Origin: Rickettsiales bacterium
Lineage (GTDB): Bacteria > Pseudomonadota > Alphaproteobacteria > TMED127
Length of the DNA: 16,526 nt
Assembly (NCBI GenBank): GCA_002690875.1
Contig: NZGH01000003.1
Location: 1-16,526, forward strand
Direction: 5' to 3'
Positions 8,866 to 15,922 of this stretch are shown in pieces. How positions within the stretch are numbered: position 1 is the stretch's first letter; the number at the start of each line of letters is the position of its first letter. The notes under the pieces were generated by a model that saw only the letters and a list, made by a program, of their open reading frames with translations, ran no database searches and had not been told where the DNA came from. The translations under genes were made by a program, and so were the position numbers.

Positions 8866-9855
8866 TTAATATTTTTTTTTTATCACCAGCATTTCAGGTT
8901 TTTTTTGAATCAGTCCAGATGCAGAACAAGGAGCGTCAATTAAGATACAGTCGAATTTTTCATCTATTTTATGTGTAATAAAGTCTCCATTAATAATTTT
9001 TGTTTCATATTGCAGTCGATTAAGATTTTTTAAAAGTTTTTTTATTCTTATACTTGAAATTTCAATCGATTGTAATTTATAACCTGATTCTATTAGTTGA
9101 AAAGATTTTCCGCCAGGAGATGCTCCAACATCGAGTACAGATATGTCACTTTTATTTTTATTTTTATAAATATCATTAATTAAAATTACAGGAAAAGTTG
9201 CTGCAAGCCCTTGAACCCACCAATGACCTTCAGTGTAAAAGGGCAGTTTGCTGATATCATTTTTTAAATTTATTCTTATTGTTTCTTGAAAAATATTTTT
9301 ACCTTCTAAAATCTCTTCCCAATCGAATTTTTCAAAAAACTGTTGTTTTATTTTGATATCTACGACTGGTTCCTTAACAATTTGTTTTGAAATCATAGAC
9401 AAGGTTTCTTTTCCGAGATGATCGATTGTGATTTTCCTTAACCACTTTGGGATATTTGCGTCAGTTGAATTAAGGTTTATTGTCTTTTTTTCTCTAATGA
9501 CATTTCTTAAAACGCCATTCACTAGTTTTTCTAAATTGTATTTTTTGGAAATTTCTACAGCCGTATTTACAGCTGAGTAATCTGGTGTATCCATGAACAG
9601 AACCTGTGCTAAAGCAACTTTTAGAATGTAATTAACTTGAGAATCCTTCTTAAGTGGTTTTTTAATAAATCTTGATATTACTTTATCAATCTGCCCGTGT
9701 CTTCTGAGGGCTGTAAGTATTAACAAACTTACAAAAGAGCGGTCCCTAGAATCTAGTTTTGCAAGATTTTTACTTGTATTTAGAGCCCAATCTAACTTTT
9801 TTCCCTGATAAACATTAGATAATATTAGTGAGGCAATTTCTCGTGAATTAGTCAA
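8866..9855 (-). CDS. rsmB: RsmB (16S rRNA m5C967 methyltransferase), upstream part of a frame-broken gene
   Basis: SAM-dependent rRNA cytosine-C5 methyltransferase (Sun/Fmu) acting on 16S rRNA. This part has 329 residues: a NusB-like RNA-binding domain (about 1-130), the segment TEGHWWVQGLAA (208-219, like the family's GxxxVQD region), the SAM loop VLDVGASPGGK (240-250) and motif IV DAPCSASG (308-315) with C310. It then reads into a stop just after a run of ten A (8872-8881 as T on the + strand). Dropping one A joins it to the downstream part to give about 426 residues, normal for the family. The start is a TTG at 9855; homology begins within a few residues of it (SREIASLILSNV), and there is no nearby ATG. 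Whether this is a real mutation, a sequencing error or a slippage-decoded gene cannot be told here. Confidence 0.88.
   Translation of the reverse strand: MTNSREIASLILSNVYQGKKLDWALNTSKNLAKLDSRDRSFVSLLILTALRRHGQIDKVISRFIKKPLKKDSQVNYILKVALAQVLFMDTPDYSAVNTAVEISKKYNLEKLVNGVLRNVIREKKTINLNSTDANIPKWLRKITIDHLGKETLSMISKQIVKEPVVDIKIKQQFFEKFDWEEILEGKNIFQETIRINLKNDISKLPFYTEGHWWVQGLAATFPVILINDIYKNKNKSDISVLDVGASPGGKSFQLIESGYKLQSIEISSIRIKKLLKNLNRLQYETKIINGDFITHKIDEKFDCILIDAPCSASGLIQKKPEMLVIKKKY
8872..8881 (-). other. Run of ten A (sense strand) at the rsmB frame break
   Basis: On the coding strand the sequence reads GTG ATA followed by nine A and then TAT TAA, ending the frame. With nine A instead of ten, the frame reads IKKNINDLKTKQKLM and enters the downstream half. 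A ribosomal -1 shift would not rescue it, because that frame meets TAA a few codons later. A +1 shift, or RNA polymerase slippage losing one A (or gaining two), would. Confidence 0.9.
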
Positions 9856-9898
9856 AAACTTATAGTATTTTTAGTTTATAAATATTAAGTTAACATAC

Positions 9899-10033
9899 AT
9901 GACTAAAAATTTAAAATCAAATAAGAGTAACCGTAAGTCACCCTCCACAAAAAAAGAAATTGGAGGACCTAAAGGACCTGAACCAACTAGATATGGTGAT
10001 TGGGAGAAAAAAGGTATTTGTTACGACTTCTAG
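9899..10033 (+). CDS. SdhAF4-like succinate dehydrogenase assembly factor (DUF1674), 44 aa
   Basis: A 44-residue protein with a basic, Lys/Ser-rich N-terminus and a C-terminal block that is the DUF1674/SdhAF4 signature: [17 protein letters not shown] (residues 20-36), then two Lys, GICYDF and the end. In mitochondria SDHAF4 binds the flavinylated SdhA subunit and helps it join SdhB; bacterial members are presumed to act on SdhA in the cytoplasm. The ATG at 9899 is the only start that keeps the conserved block in frame with a sensible length. It is divergent from rsmB (43-base gap) and its TAG overlaps the stop of converging acsA. Nearness of DUF1674 to rsmB is common in Alphaproteobacteria. 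No sdh genes lie in the window. Being so small, it would be missed by length-filtered gene calling. Confidence 0.9.
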   Translation: MTKNLKSNKSNRKSPSTKKEIGGPKGPEPTRYGDWEKKGICYDF

Positions 10034-11949
10034 CTCTCTTCTCTGTTTTTGATCAATTCATTGACCACGTTGGGGTCGTTAAGTGTTGACGTATCGCCGA
10101 CAGATCCCTCCTCTTTACATGCAACTTTTCTGAGTATTCTTCTCATTATCTTTCCAGACCTTGTTTTCGGAAGGTTAGGAGCCCATTGTATAATATCAGG
10201 CGCAGCTATTGGGCCAATTACAGATCTCACCCAAGAAACTAACTCTTTTTTCAGTTTTTCACTATACTCTTGTCCAGTCATCAAAGTGACATATGCATAA
10301 ATACCTTGCCCTTTAATGTCATGAGGGAAACCAACGACAGCTGCTTCAGAAACATTTTTATGCAAGACAAGTGCACTTTCAACTTCCGCCGTACCAAGCC
10401 TATGTCCTGATACATTGATAACATCGTCCACTCTTCCAGTAATCCAATAGTACCCGTCCTCGTCTCTTTTACATCCATCACCTGTAAAATATTTGCCCTT
10501 AAAAGAAGAAAAATAAGTATCTCGAAATCTTTTATGATCTCTATAGACAGTTCTCATCATTCCTGGCCAGGATGTTTTGATACACAAATTTCCCTCACAG
10601 GCTCCTTTTAGTTCATTTCCATCATTGTCAACTATCAATGGCGTTACTCCAAAGAAGGGAAGAGTTGCTGACCCTGGTTTAAGAGGAGTCGTACCACTAA
10701 TAGGTGAAATTAATATTCCTCCAGTTTCTGTTTGCCACCAAGTATCGATTACAGGACATTTTTTTTTCCCAACTACCTCATGATACCATTTCCATGCTTC
10801 AGGGTTAATTGGTTCACCGACACTACCCAAAATTCTCAAGGATGATAAATCACATTTATTTACTGGTTTGTCACCCAAACCCATTAAAGCTCTTATCGCG
10901 GTCGGAGCTGTATAAAATATATTAACTTTAAATCTATCAATAATTTCCCAAAACCTTGATACATTGGGAAAAGTTGGAACTCCCTCGAACATCAAAGTGG
11001 TGATTCCATTACAAAGTGGTCCATAGACAATATAGGAATGTCCAGTAACCCAACCTACATCAGCAGTACACCAGTAGATATCATCTTTTTGGACGTTGAA
11101 TACTTGCTTGTGAGTTAACGATGCATGAAGAAGATAACCAGCAGTTGTATGCAGCACTCCTTTAGGTTTTCCAGTTGACCCGGATGTGTATAGAATAAAA
11201 AGAGGGTCCTCAGAGTTTTGCTCAGAAATCTCACAGTCGGTTTCTTGATTACTAATTAAATCGTCATACCAAATATCATTCTCAGGGTCAAAGAAATCTG
11301 TTGATTCTGTTCTTTTAACAGCAATAACTTTCTTGATTATTTTTAAGCCATCTATAGCTTTTTTGACATTGGAAAGAAGAGGGATTTTTTTCCCACCTCT
11401 AACACCTTCATTGGCAGTTATAACTATTGAAGATTCACAATCTTTTATTCTGTCTCTTAATGATTCTGGAGCAAAACCTCCAAATACCACCGAGTGTATA
11501 GCTCCAATTCTCGAACAGGCTAACATTGCATAGGCTGCTTCAGGTATCATAGGAAGATAAATTGTTACTCTATCACCTTTCTTTACTCCTATAGATTTTA
11601 GTCCATTAGCTAATTGACAAACTGATCTATGTAGCTGATTAAATGATATTTTTTTGCTTAAATTAGGATCATCAGACTCCCATATAATGGCTGTCTTTTC
11701 ACCTTTCTCTTTTAAGTGCCTGTCAATACAATTAAAAGATACATTAAGAGAGCCATCGGAAAACCATTTTATGCTAACTTTTTCATTAAAAGAGCTTTCC
11801 TTAATTTTAGTAAATTTTTTAATCCATGAAAGAGAACTTGCTTTTTCAGACCAGAAAACGTCCGGGTTTTTTATTGATTTTTCGTATTCCGCCTTGTATT
11901 TATCCATACTCATTGACGGAACATTAATTTCATTATTTATAAAACTCAT
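10030..11949 (-). CDS. acsA: Acetyl-CoA synthetase (AMP-forming)
   Basis: Cytoplasmic enzyme making acetyl-CoA from acetate, ATP and CoA through acetyl-AMP. The 639 residues are full length. Numbered from the ATG at 11949: P-loop [11 protein letters not shown] (254-264), [10 protein letters not shown] (402-411, with the Trp that limits the acyl pocket to acetate), [14 protein letters not shown] (504-517) and [11 protein letters not shown] (594-604), whose Lys600 is the usual site of regulatory acetylation. I chose this ATG because GGAAG lies 5 bases upstream and the product then starts like other Acs proteins; a TTG at 11961 in the same frame lacks such support. It follows yciI by 47 bases on the same strand and may be read from that operon or from its own promoter. 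Its stop codon overlaps that of sdhAF4. Confidence 0.97.
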   Translation of the reverse strand: MSFINNEINVPSMSMDKYKAEYEKSIKNPDVFWSEKASSLSWIKKFTKIKESSFNEKVSIKWFSDGSLNVSFNCIDRHLKEKGEKTAIIWESDDPNLSKKISFNQLHRSVCQLANGLKSIGVKKGDRVTIYLPMIPEAAYAMLACSRIGAIHSVVFGGFAPESLRDRIKDCESSIVITANEGVRGGKKIPLLSNVKKAIDGLKIIKKVIAVKRTESTDFFDPENDIWYDDLISNQETDCEISEQNSEDPLFILYTSGSTGKPKGVLHTTAGYLLHASLTHKQVFNVQKDDIYWCTADVGWVTGHSYIVYGPLCNGITTLMFEGVPTFPNVSRFWEIIDRFKVNIFYTAPTAIRALMGLGDKPVNKCDLSSLRILGSVGEPINPEAWKWYHEVVGKKKCPVIDTWWQTETGGILISPISGTTPLKPGSATLPFFGVTPLIVDNDGNELKGACEGNLCIKTSWPGMMRTVYRDHKRFRDTYFSSFKGKYFTGDGCKRDEDGYYWITGRVDDVINVSGHRLGTAEVESALVLHKNVSEAAVVGFPHDIKGQGIYAYVTLMTGQEYSEKLKKELVSWVRSVIGPIAAPDIIQWAPNLPKTRSGKIMRRILRKVACKEEGSVGDTSTLNDPNVVNELIKNREES

Positions 11950-11971
11950 ATAATCTTCCAATATGAAAATA

Positions 11972-11984
11972 TAACAATTTGTTA
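11972..11984. promoter_or_regulatory. Perfect short palindrome upstream of acsA
   Basis: The gap between yciI and acsA contains TAACAA-T-TTGTTA, two 6-base arms around one base, 22 bases before the acsA start. In this position it could be an operator or part of a promoter, but such AT-only palindromes arise easily by chance in DNA of this composition. No regulator can be named. Confidence 0.2.
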
Positions 11985-11996
11985 AAGGAAAAAAAA

Positions 11997-12272
11997 CTAA
12001 AAAACCCGTTTAAATATTTCTACATTTACTGATTCAAATAAACCAACTTTTGAATATGGATCATTTTTTAGAAAATTATTCAGTTTAGTTCTGTTTTGAA
12101 ACATTAATATTAAAACACTTCCCTTTGGTTTATTAGTCTTGTTTAAAATTGGACCAGCTAAAATTAATTTATTTTTTAAGCCTTTCAAATACTCTAAGTG
12201 CAATTCTCTGTTTGCCATTCTTTTTTTTAGGCAATTTTTCTTATCAAGGCAAATAACTATATATGTTTTCAT
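11997..12272 (-). CDS. YciI-like protein
   Basis: A 91-residue protein of the YciI family (ferredoxin-like fold, related to dimeric alpha-beta barrels and muconolactone isomerase). Seen: [11 protein letters not shown] with H25, a GPIL segment (40-43), [10 protein letters not shown] (49-58) and [10 protein letters not shown] (70-79) with D71; the conserved His and Asp are the pair proposed to be catalytic in this family. The reaction and substrate are not known with certainty, so no enzyme name is given. Its ATG overlaps the gpsA stop by four bases (ATGA), implying translational coupling; the tsaD-gpsA-yciI order is widespread in Alphaproteobacteria. In many of those genomes an EVE-domain gene comes next, but here acsA follows instead. 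Confidence 0.85.
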   Translation of the reverse strand: MKTYIVICLDKKNCLKKRMANRELHLEYLKGLKNKLILAGPILNKTNKPKGSVLILMFQNRTKLNNFLKNDPYSKVGLFESVNVEIFKRVF

Positions 12273-13192
12273 TTTTCAAACTGTAGTGGTCTTGAAAGAA
12301 GGTCAGTGACAATTTTGTTAATATCAGAGCCATTTAAAATTTTTTTAACAGCATTACATATTGGCAACTCTAAGGAAAATTTATCACCTAATTTGCATAT
12401 ACTTTCACATGATTCCAGACCTTCAAACAGTTGGTTTGTTTTGCTTTTACCTTTAGCTAATAAATAACCCAACTTTGTATTTCTAGATTTAAGTGATGAG
12501 CATGTGAGAATAAGGTCACCAATACCAGACAAACCATAAAAGGTTGATTTTTTTGCACCCATTTGTACTCCCAAATCAATTATTTCTGATAATCCTCTTG
12601 TTATTAATGCAGCTCCAGCGTTATGACCTAAATTACATCCTATGATTACACCAGAAGCAATTGCAATTACATTTTTCATAGCTCCTCCAATTTGAGTACC
12701 TACAATATCATTATTAAAATATGTTCTGAACTTTTTACAGGAAATTATACTTGAGACCTCATTTAGGGTTTTGTTATTTTTAGAAGATAGAACACTCGCA
12801 GTGGGAAGTCCTTTAACAACTTCTGACGCAAAATTAGGTCCAGAGAGTATTGCGAATCCATTTTTGGGAAATAGATCTTTAAGTACTTGATGCATTAGTT
12901 TATTCGAACCCTTTTCGACTCCTTTACAACAAATGACAAATTTAGAATTTATTTTTTTAGGTATGTTCCTCAAATTTTCTCTTACTGTTTGTGACGGATT
13001 GGCGAGAAATAGAAATTCACAACTATTTAAGTCTGTAAAATTAGTTGTAAGATGGATCTCTGCATTACTATTATTAAATTTTTTTTTTAATCCCTCAATT
13101 TTTCTGGCTTTAATGACAATTTTTACATTAGTTAAAATTTTTGTAAGTGCTAATGCCCAGTTACCAGATCCAATAATTCCCACTTTAATCAT
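12269..13192 (-). CDS. gpsA: Glycerol-3-phosphate dehydrogenase (NAD(P)+)
   Basis: Reduces dihydroxyacetone phosphate to sn-glycerol 3-phosphate for phospholipid synthesis in the cytoplasm. The 307 residues are slightly short for the family (usually about 330), mainly in the N-terminal nucleotide-binding domain. Seen: IIGSGNWALAL (6-16), CKGVEKG (89-95), LSGPNFASEV (116-125), GGAMKNVIAIASG (169-181) with the catalytic Lys173, GHNAGAALITRGLSE (189-203) and GLSGIGDLILTCSS (220-233). The Rossmann loop is GxGxxA rather than the usual GxGxxG, a change often linked to NADPH preference. It overlaps tsaD upstream and yciI downstream by four bases each. It carries an in-frame run of ten A coding for three Lys near residues 36-38. 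Confidence 0.95.
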   Translation of the reverse strand: MIKVGIIGSGNWALALTKILTNVKIVIKARKIEGLKKKFNNSNAEIHLTTNFTDLNSCEFLFLANPSQTVRENLRNIPKKINSKFVICCKGVEKGSNKLMHQVLKDLFPKNGFAILSGPNFASEVVKGLPTASVLSSKNNKTLNEVSSIISCKKFRTYFNNDIVGTQIGGAMKNVIAIASGVIIGCNLGHNAGAALITRGLSEIIDLGVQMGAKKSTFYGLSGIGDLILTCSSLKSRNTKLGYLLAKGKSKTNQLFEGLESCESICKLGDKFSLELPICNAVKKILNGSDINKIVTDLLSRPLQFEK

Positions 13193-14220
13193 AAATCTTC
13201 AAGAGCCCATCTTGGTTTAGGTTCAAAATCTAAAATATCACCCTTTTTCTTAATTTGTAATCTTTCAATTGCAGCCCATGCAATCATAGTTGCATTGTCA
13301 ACGCAAAGGTTTTGATCTGGAACCACAAATTCTATTAATTTTTTATTGCAAAGGTTTACAAATTTTTTTCTTATAAATTTGTTGGATGCGACACCTCCAG
13401 CTAGTACAAAACTATTTATTTTTTCCTTTTTTATATACGAATCTATGGCTTTGGAACATTTTGTTATTAAACAATTCGTTACACAATCTTGAAAGTTTTT
13501 AGCTAACTCACATTTTAATTTTCTATCAAAGGAGTTATGAACAACTTTTCTTGCCGCTGTTTTAATTCCAGAAAAAGAGAAGTTAAAATCTTTAGTATTT
13601 AAAAGTGGTTCCGGTAAATTGAAGTTTACCTTTTTCTTTGCATTTAGTGCAAGTTTTTCAATAATAGGTCCACCAGGATATGAATATCCCAAAAGTTTTG
13701 CTACTTTATCGAAAGCTTCACCCAGAGCATCATCAAGAGTTTCTCCAATTAATTTAAAGTCATTATATTTTCTTACTAATAATAACTGAGTATGACCACC
13801 TGAAACAAGCAAACAAAGAAAAGGAAACTTTACTTTGCGTTTCATTCTGGTTACTAAAATATGTCCTTGAAGATGGTTAATGGCAATAAAAGGCTTTTTT
13901 GCAGCTAAAGCTAATGTTTTTGCATAATTTGAACCAACAATTAGTCCTCCTAGCAAACCAGGTCCAATAGTTGCTGCAAAAGCATCGATCTCATTTAAAG
14001 TGAGTCCTGATTTTTTTAAGGTCTTTTTTACAAGATAATTCAGAGTGTTACTATGTTCTCTAGATGCAAGTTCAGGTACAACACCACCAAACTTCTTGTG
14101 CTTTTTTATTTGAGATAAGGTGTTTTCTGATAAAACATCACCCAATAAAAATTTTTTTTTTTTTCTCACTATTGCAACTGATGTCTCATCGCAACTAGTT
14201 TCAATTCCCAATACAATCAT
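13189..14220 (-). CDS. tsaD: TsaD: tRNA N6-threonylcarbamoyladenosine synthase subunit
   Basis: Catalytic subunit (Kae1/Qri7/YgjD family) that moves the threonylcarbamoyl group to A37 of ANN-decoding tRNAs, working with TsaB and TsaE in bacteria. The 343 residues show GIETSCDETSVAIV (5-18), VVPELASREHS (47-57), the metal-binding HLQGH (H116, H120), SGGHTQLLLV (140-149), DDALGEAFDKVAKLLG (163-178), SFSGIKTA (215-222), LAGGVASN (273-280) and DNATMIAWA with D308, the third metal ligand. All key residues are intact. It is the first gene of the tsaD-gpsA-yciI unit and is divergent from hemC across 60 bases. Codons 19-23 sit in a run of 13 A (14152-14164), still in frame, which is striking in a gene that is normally essential. 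Confidence 0.97.
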   Translation of the reverse strand: MIVLGIETSCDETSVAIVRKKKKFLLGDVLSENTLSQIKKHKKFGGVVPELASREHSNTLNYLVKKTLKKSGLTLNEIDAFAATIGPGLLGGLIVGSNYAKTLALAAKKPFIAINHLQGHILVTRMKRKVKFPFLCLLVSGGHTQLLLVRKYNDFKLIGETLDDALGEAFDKVAKLLGYSYPGGPIIEKLALNAKKKVNFNLPEPLLNTKDFNFSFSGIKTAARKVVHNSFDRKLKCELAKNFQDCVTNCLITKCSKAIDSYIKKEKINSFVLAGGVASNKFIRKKFVNLCNKKLIEFVVPDQNLCVDNATMIAWAAIERLQIKKKGDILDFEPKPRWALEDL

Positions 14221-14254
14221 TATTTTTAAAATTAGAATATTTAAAATTATTTTT

Positions 14255-14271
14255 TATACTAATTAAGTATA
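14255..14271. promoter_or_regulatory. Inverted repeat with a TATACT box on each strand in the tsaD-hemC gap
   Basis: TATACT-AATTA-AGTATA forms a 6-base inverted repeat, so each strand carries a TATACT hexamer resembling a -10 box (five of six matches to TATAAT). The one on the + strand lies about 20 bases before hemC, which would give a very short leader; the one on the - strand lies about 46 bases before tsaD. Matching -35 boxes are weak. This is a plausible overlapping divergent promoter but is not proven. Confidence 0.3.
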
Positions 14272-14280
14272 TAAATATAT

Positions 14281-15192
14281 ATGGAATATAGAAAAAAAAT
14301 TATTGTTGGGTCAAGAGAAAGCCCTTTAGCAAAGGCTCAAGTTGATATTTTTTTAAAGTCATTTAAAAAATTGTTAGGTACAAAATATTTCAATAAAATA
14401 GAGCAAAAATTTTTTAAAACATCAGGAGATAAGTTTTTAGAGAAAAAGATCTCTACCATAGGTAATAAAGGTTTATTTACAAAAGAAATAGATGAAGCTC
14501 AATTAAACCTAAAAATTGATATTGGCATTCATTCACTTAAGGATCTCCCTACTAAGTTGCCTGAAGGCTTGGTTATAGGGGCAGTTTTAAAAAGAGATGA
14601 TCCTAATGACCTTATAATGACTAAAGCAAAAGTAAAACTTAAAGATTTAAAAAAAAATGCTGTTGTAGGAACTTCATCTATTAGAAGGGCAGTACAAATT
14701 AAAAAACTTAGACCAGATATAGAACTTAAAGAAATTCGTGGAAATATTGGAACTAGAATTAGTAAGTTAAAAAATGGAGAATTTGATGCAATAATTCTTG
14801 CATGTGCAGGATTAAAAAGACTTAAAATAAGTGAGCATTATCAAAAAATTGAGATCAAAAAGATGATCCCATCTCCGGGTCAAGGTGTTATAGCTATTGT
14901 CATAAGAAAAAATGATGACCTTATAAGTATTTTAGACAAATTAAATGACCAAAAAACATTGATTGAGTCTGAATGCGAAAGAACCTTCTTATCAGCTCTT
15001 GATGGATCATGTAAAACACCAATAGGGGCACTAGCACGTCTAGAAGTAAAGAGAAAATCTAAAATATTATTTTATTACATGGCAGCATCTATAGACGGAA
15101 AAAAATTTATTAAAGATAAAACCTATTTTGACATAGATAATTATTGTAAAATGAGTTTTAATTTAGGAAAAAAATTAAAGGAAATGCTTTGA
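14281..15192 (+). CDS. hemC: Porphobilinogen deaminase (hydroxymethylbilane synthase)
   Basis: Joins four porphobilinogen units into hydroxymethylbilane in heme synthesis. The 303 residues are full length and show VGSRESPLAKAQ (9-20), GNKGLFTKE (61-69), HSLKDLP (84-90) with the catalytic Asp88, GTSSIRRAVQ (130-139), EIRGNIGTR (151-159), PSPGQGVIAI (197-206) and DGSCKTPIGA (241-250), where C244 is the attachment site of the dipyrromethane cofactor. The ATG at 14281 directly precedes the conserved N-terminus; no Shine-Dalgarno is visible in the AT-only leader. hemD starts one base after its stop, so the two are co-transcribed. Placement divergent from tsaD is typical of Alphaproteobacteria. Confidence 0.97.
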   Translation: MEYRKKIIVGSRESPLAKAQVDIFLKSFKKLLGTKYFNKIEQKFFKTSGDKFLEKKISTIGNKGLFTKEIDEAQLNLKIDIGIHSLKDLPTKLPEGLVIGAVLKRDDPNDLIMTKAKVKLKDLKKNAVVGTSSIRRAVQIKKLRPDIELKEIRGNIGTRISKLKNGEFDAIILACAGLKRLKISEHYQKIEIKKMIPSPGQGVIAIVIRKNDDLISILDKLNDQKTLIESECERTFLSALDGSCKTPIGALARLEVKRKSKILFYYMAASIDGKKFIKDKTYFDIDNYCKMSFNLGKKLKEML

Positions 15193-15193
15193 T

Positions 15194-15922
15194 GTGAAGA
15201 TTCTTCTTACACGACCAATTAATGAATCAATAACTACCTCAAAAACTTTGAGTAAGTTAGGGATTGAAACATTTATTTTACCTTTTTTAGAGATCAAGGC
15301 ATTTTCTTATCATGAATTTAAGGTTTCAAAATCAGATTATTTTATGTTTACAAGTAAGAATGCTGTAAATTTCTTTAGATTTAAAAAACATTTTAAAAAC
15401 AACTCAGTTTTTTCGGTTGGGAGTGAAACTAAAGTAATTTTAAAAAAAAAAGGTTTTCAAAATATAATTAATGCTGATGAAAATTTAGAAAAGTTATTAG
15501 TCCTTTCAAAAAAAAAACTTAAAAAAGGAGATGTTGTTATTCATCCCACATATAAGAATTCTAATCTCAAAATTAAAAATTTTTTCATAAGTCTTGGATG
15601 TAAATATTTTGCGATTAAATGTTATTCATCAAAAATGATTTGTAGAAATAATGACAAACTAATATTATTTATGCAAAAGACAAAAAAAAGTATGATTGCT
15701 TTTTATTCTCCTTTGACTGCAAGGTCGTTTGTAAAAGAAATACAAAAAATGGATTTAGCTAAATTTTGTAAAGATAAATTATTTATTGTCATAAGTAATA
15801 AAGTAAAAGAAGAAATTAATAAACTAGGTAAGTTTTCAATTTTTGTAGCAAAAAAGCCAAATCAAAACGAAATGATAGAGTTAATAACAGAAAAATTTTT
15901 ATCGGGAAGAAAAATTGATTAA
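15194..15922 (+). CDS. hemD: Uroporphyrinogen-III synthase
   Basis: Cyclises hydroxymethylbilane with inversion of ring D to give uroporphyrinogen III, directly after HemC. HemD sequences diverge strongly, so the call rests on weak motifs plus position. Seen in 242 residues: the opening ILLTRPINES (3-12), LPFLEI (29-34), MFTSKNAV (51-58; the FTSxNAV motif), SVGSETK (74-80) and FYSPLTARSF (170-179), all at the expected places. The start is GTG at 15194, with AGGAA about ten bases upstream inside the end of hemC; an overlapping ATG two bases earlier is followed at once by a stop. The 3' end overlaps the next gene by 8 bases, giving a hemC-hemD-mic60-like operon. Confidence 0.92.
   Translation: MKILLTRPINESITTSKTLSKLGIETFILPFLEIKAFSYHEFKVSKSDYFMFTSKNAVNFFRFKKHFKNNSVFSVGSETKVILKKKGFQNIINADENLEKLLVLSKKKLKKGDVVIHPTYKNSNLKIKNFFISLGCKYFAIKCYSSKMICRNNDKLILFMQKTKKSMIAFYSPLTARSFVKEIQKMDLAKFCKDKLFIVISNKVKEEINKLGKFSIFVAKKPNQNEMIELITEKFLSGRKID

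Noticed and set aside
8862..8881. Programmed -1 ribosomal frameshift on the A run in rsmB.
   Set aside because: The -1 frame meets TAA a few codons past the run, so it does not enter the downstream half; only loss of one A, gain of two, or a +1 shift fits.
11654..11953. Open frame of 99 codons on the + strand within acsA.
   Set aside because: It is fully antisense to a strongly conserved gene, shows no recognisable motif and has no ribosome-binding site.
11950..11961. TTG start at 11961 for acetyl-CoA synthetase, giving four extra residues.
   Set aside because: The ATG at 11949 has GGAAG five bases upstream, and that motif itself lies within the would-be extension; the shorter product also matches the usual Acs N-terminus.
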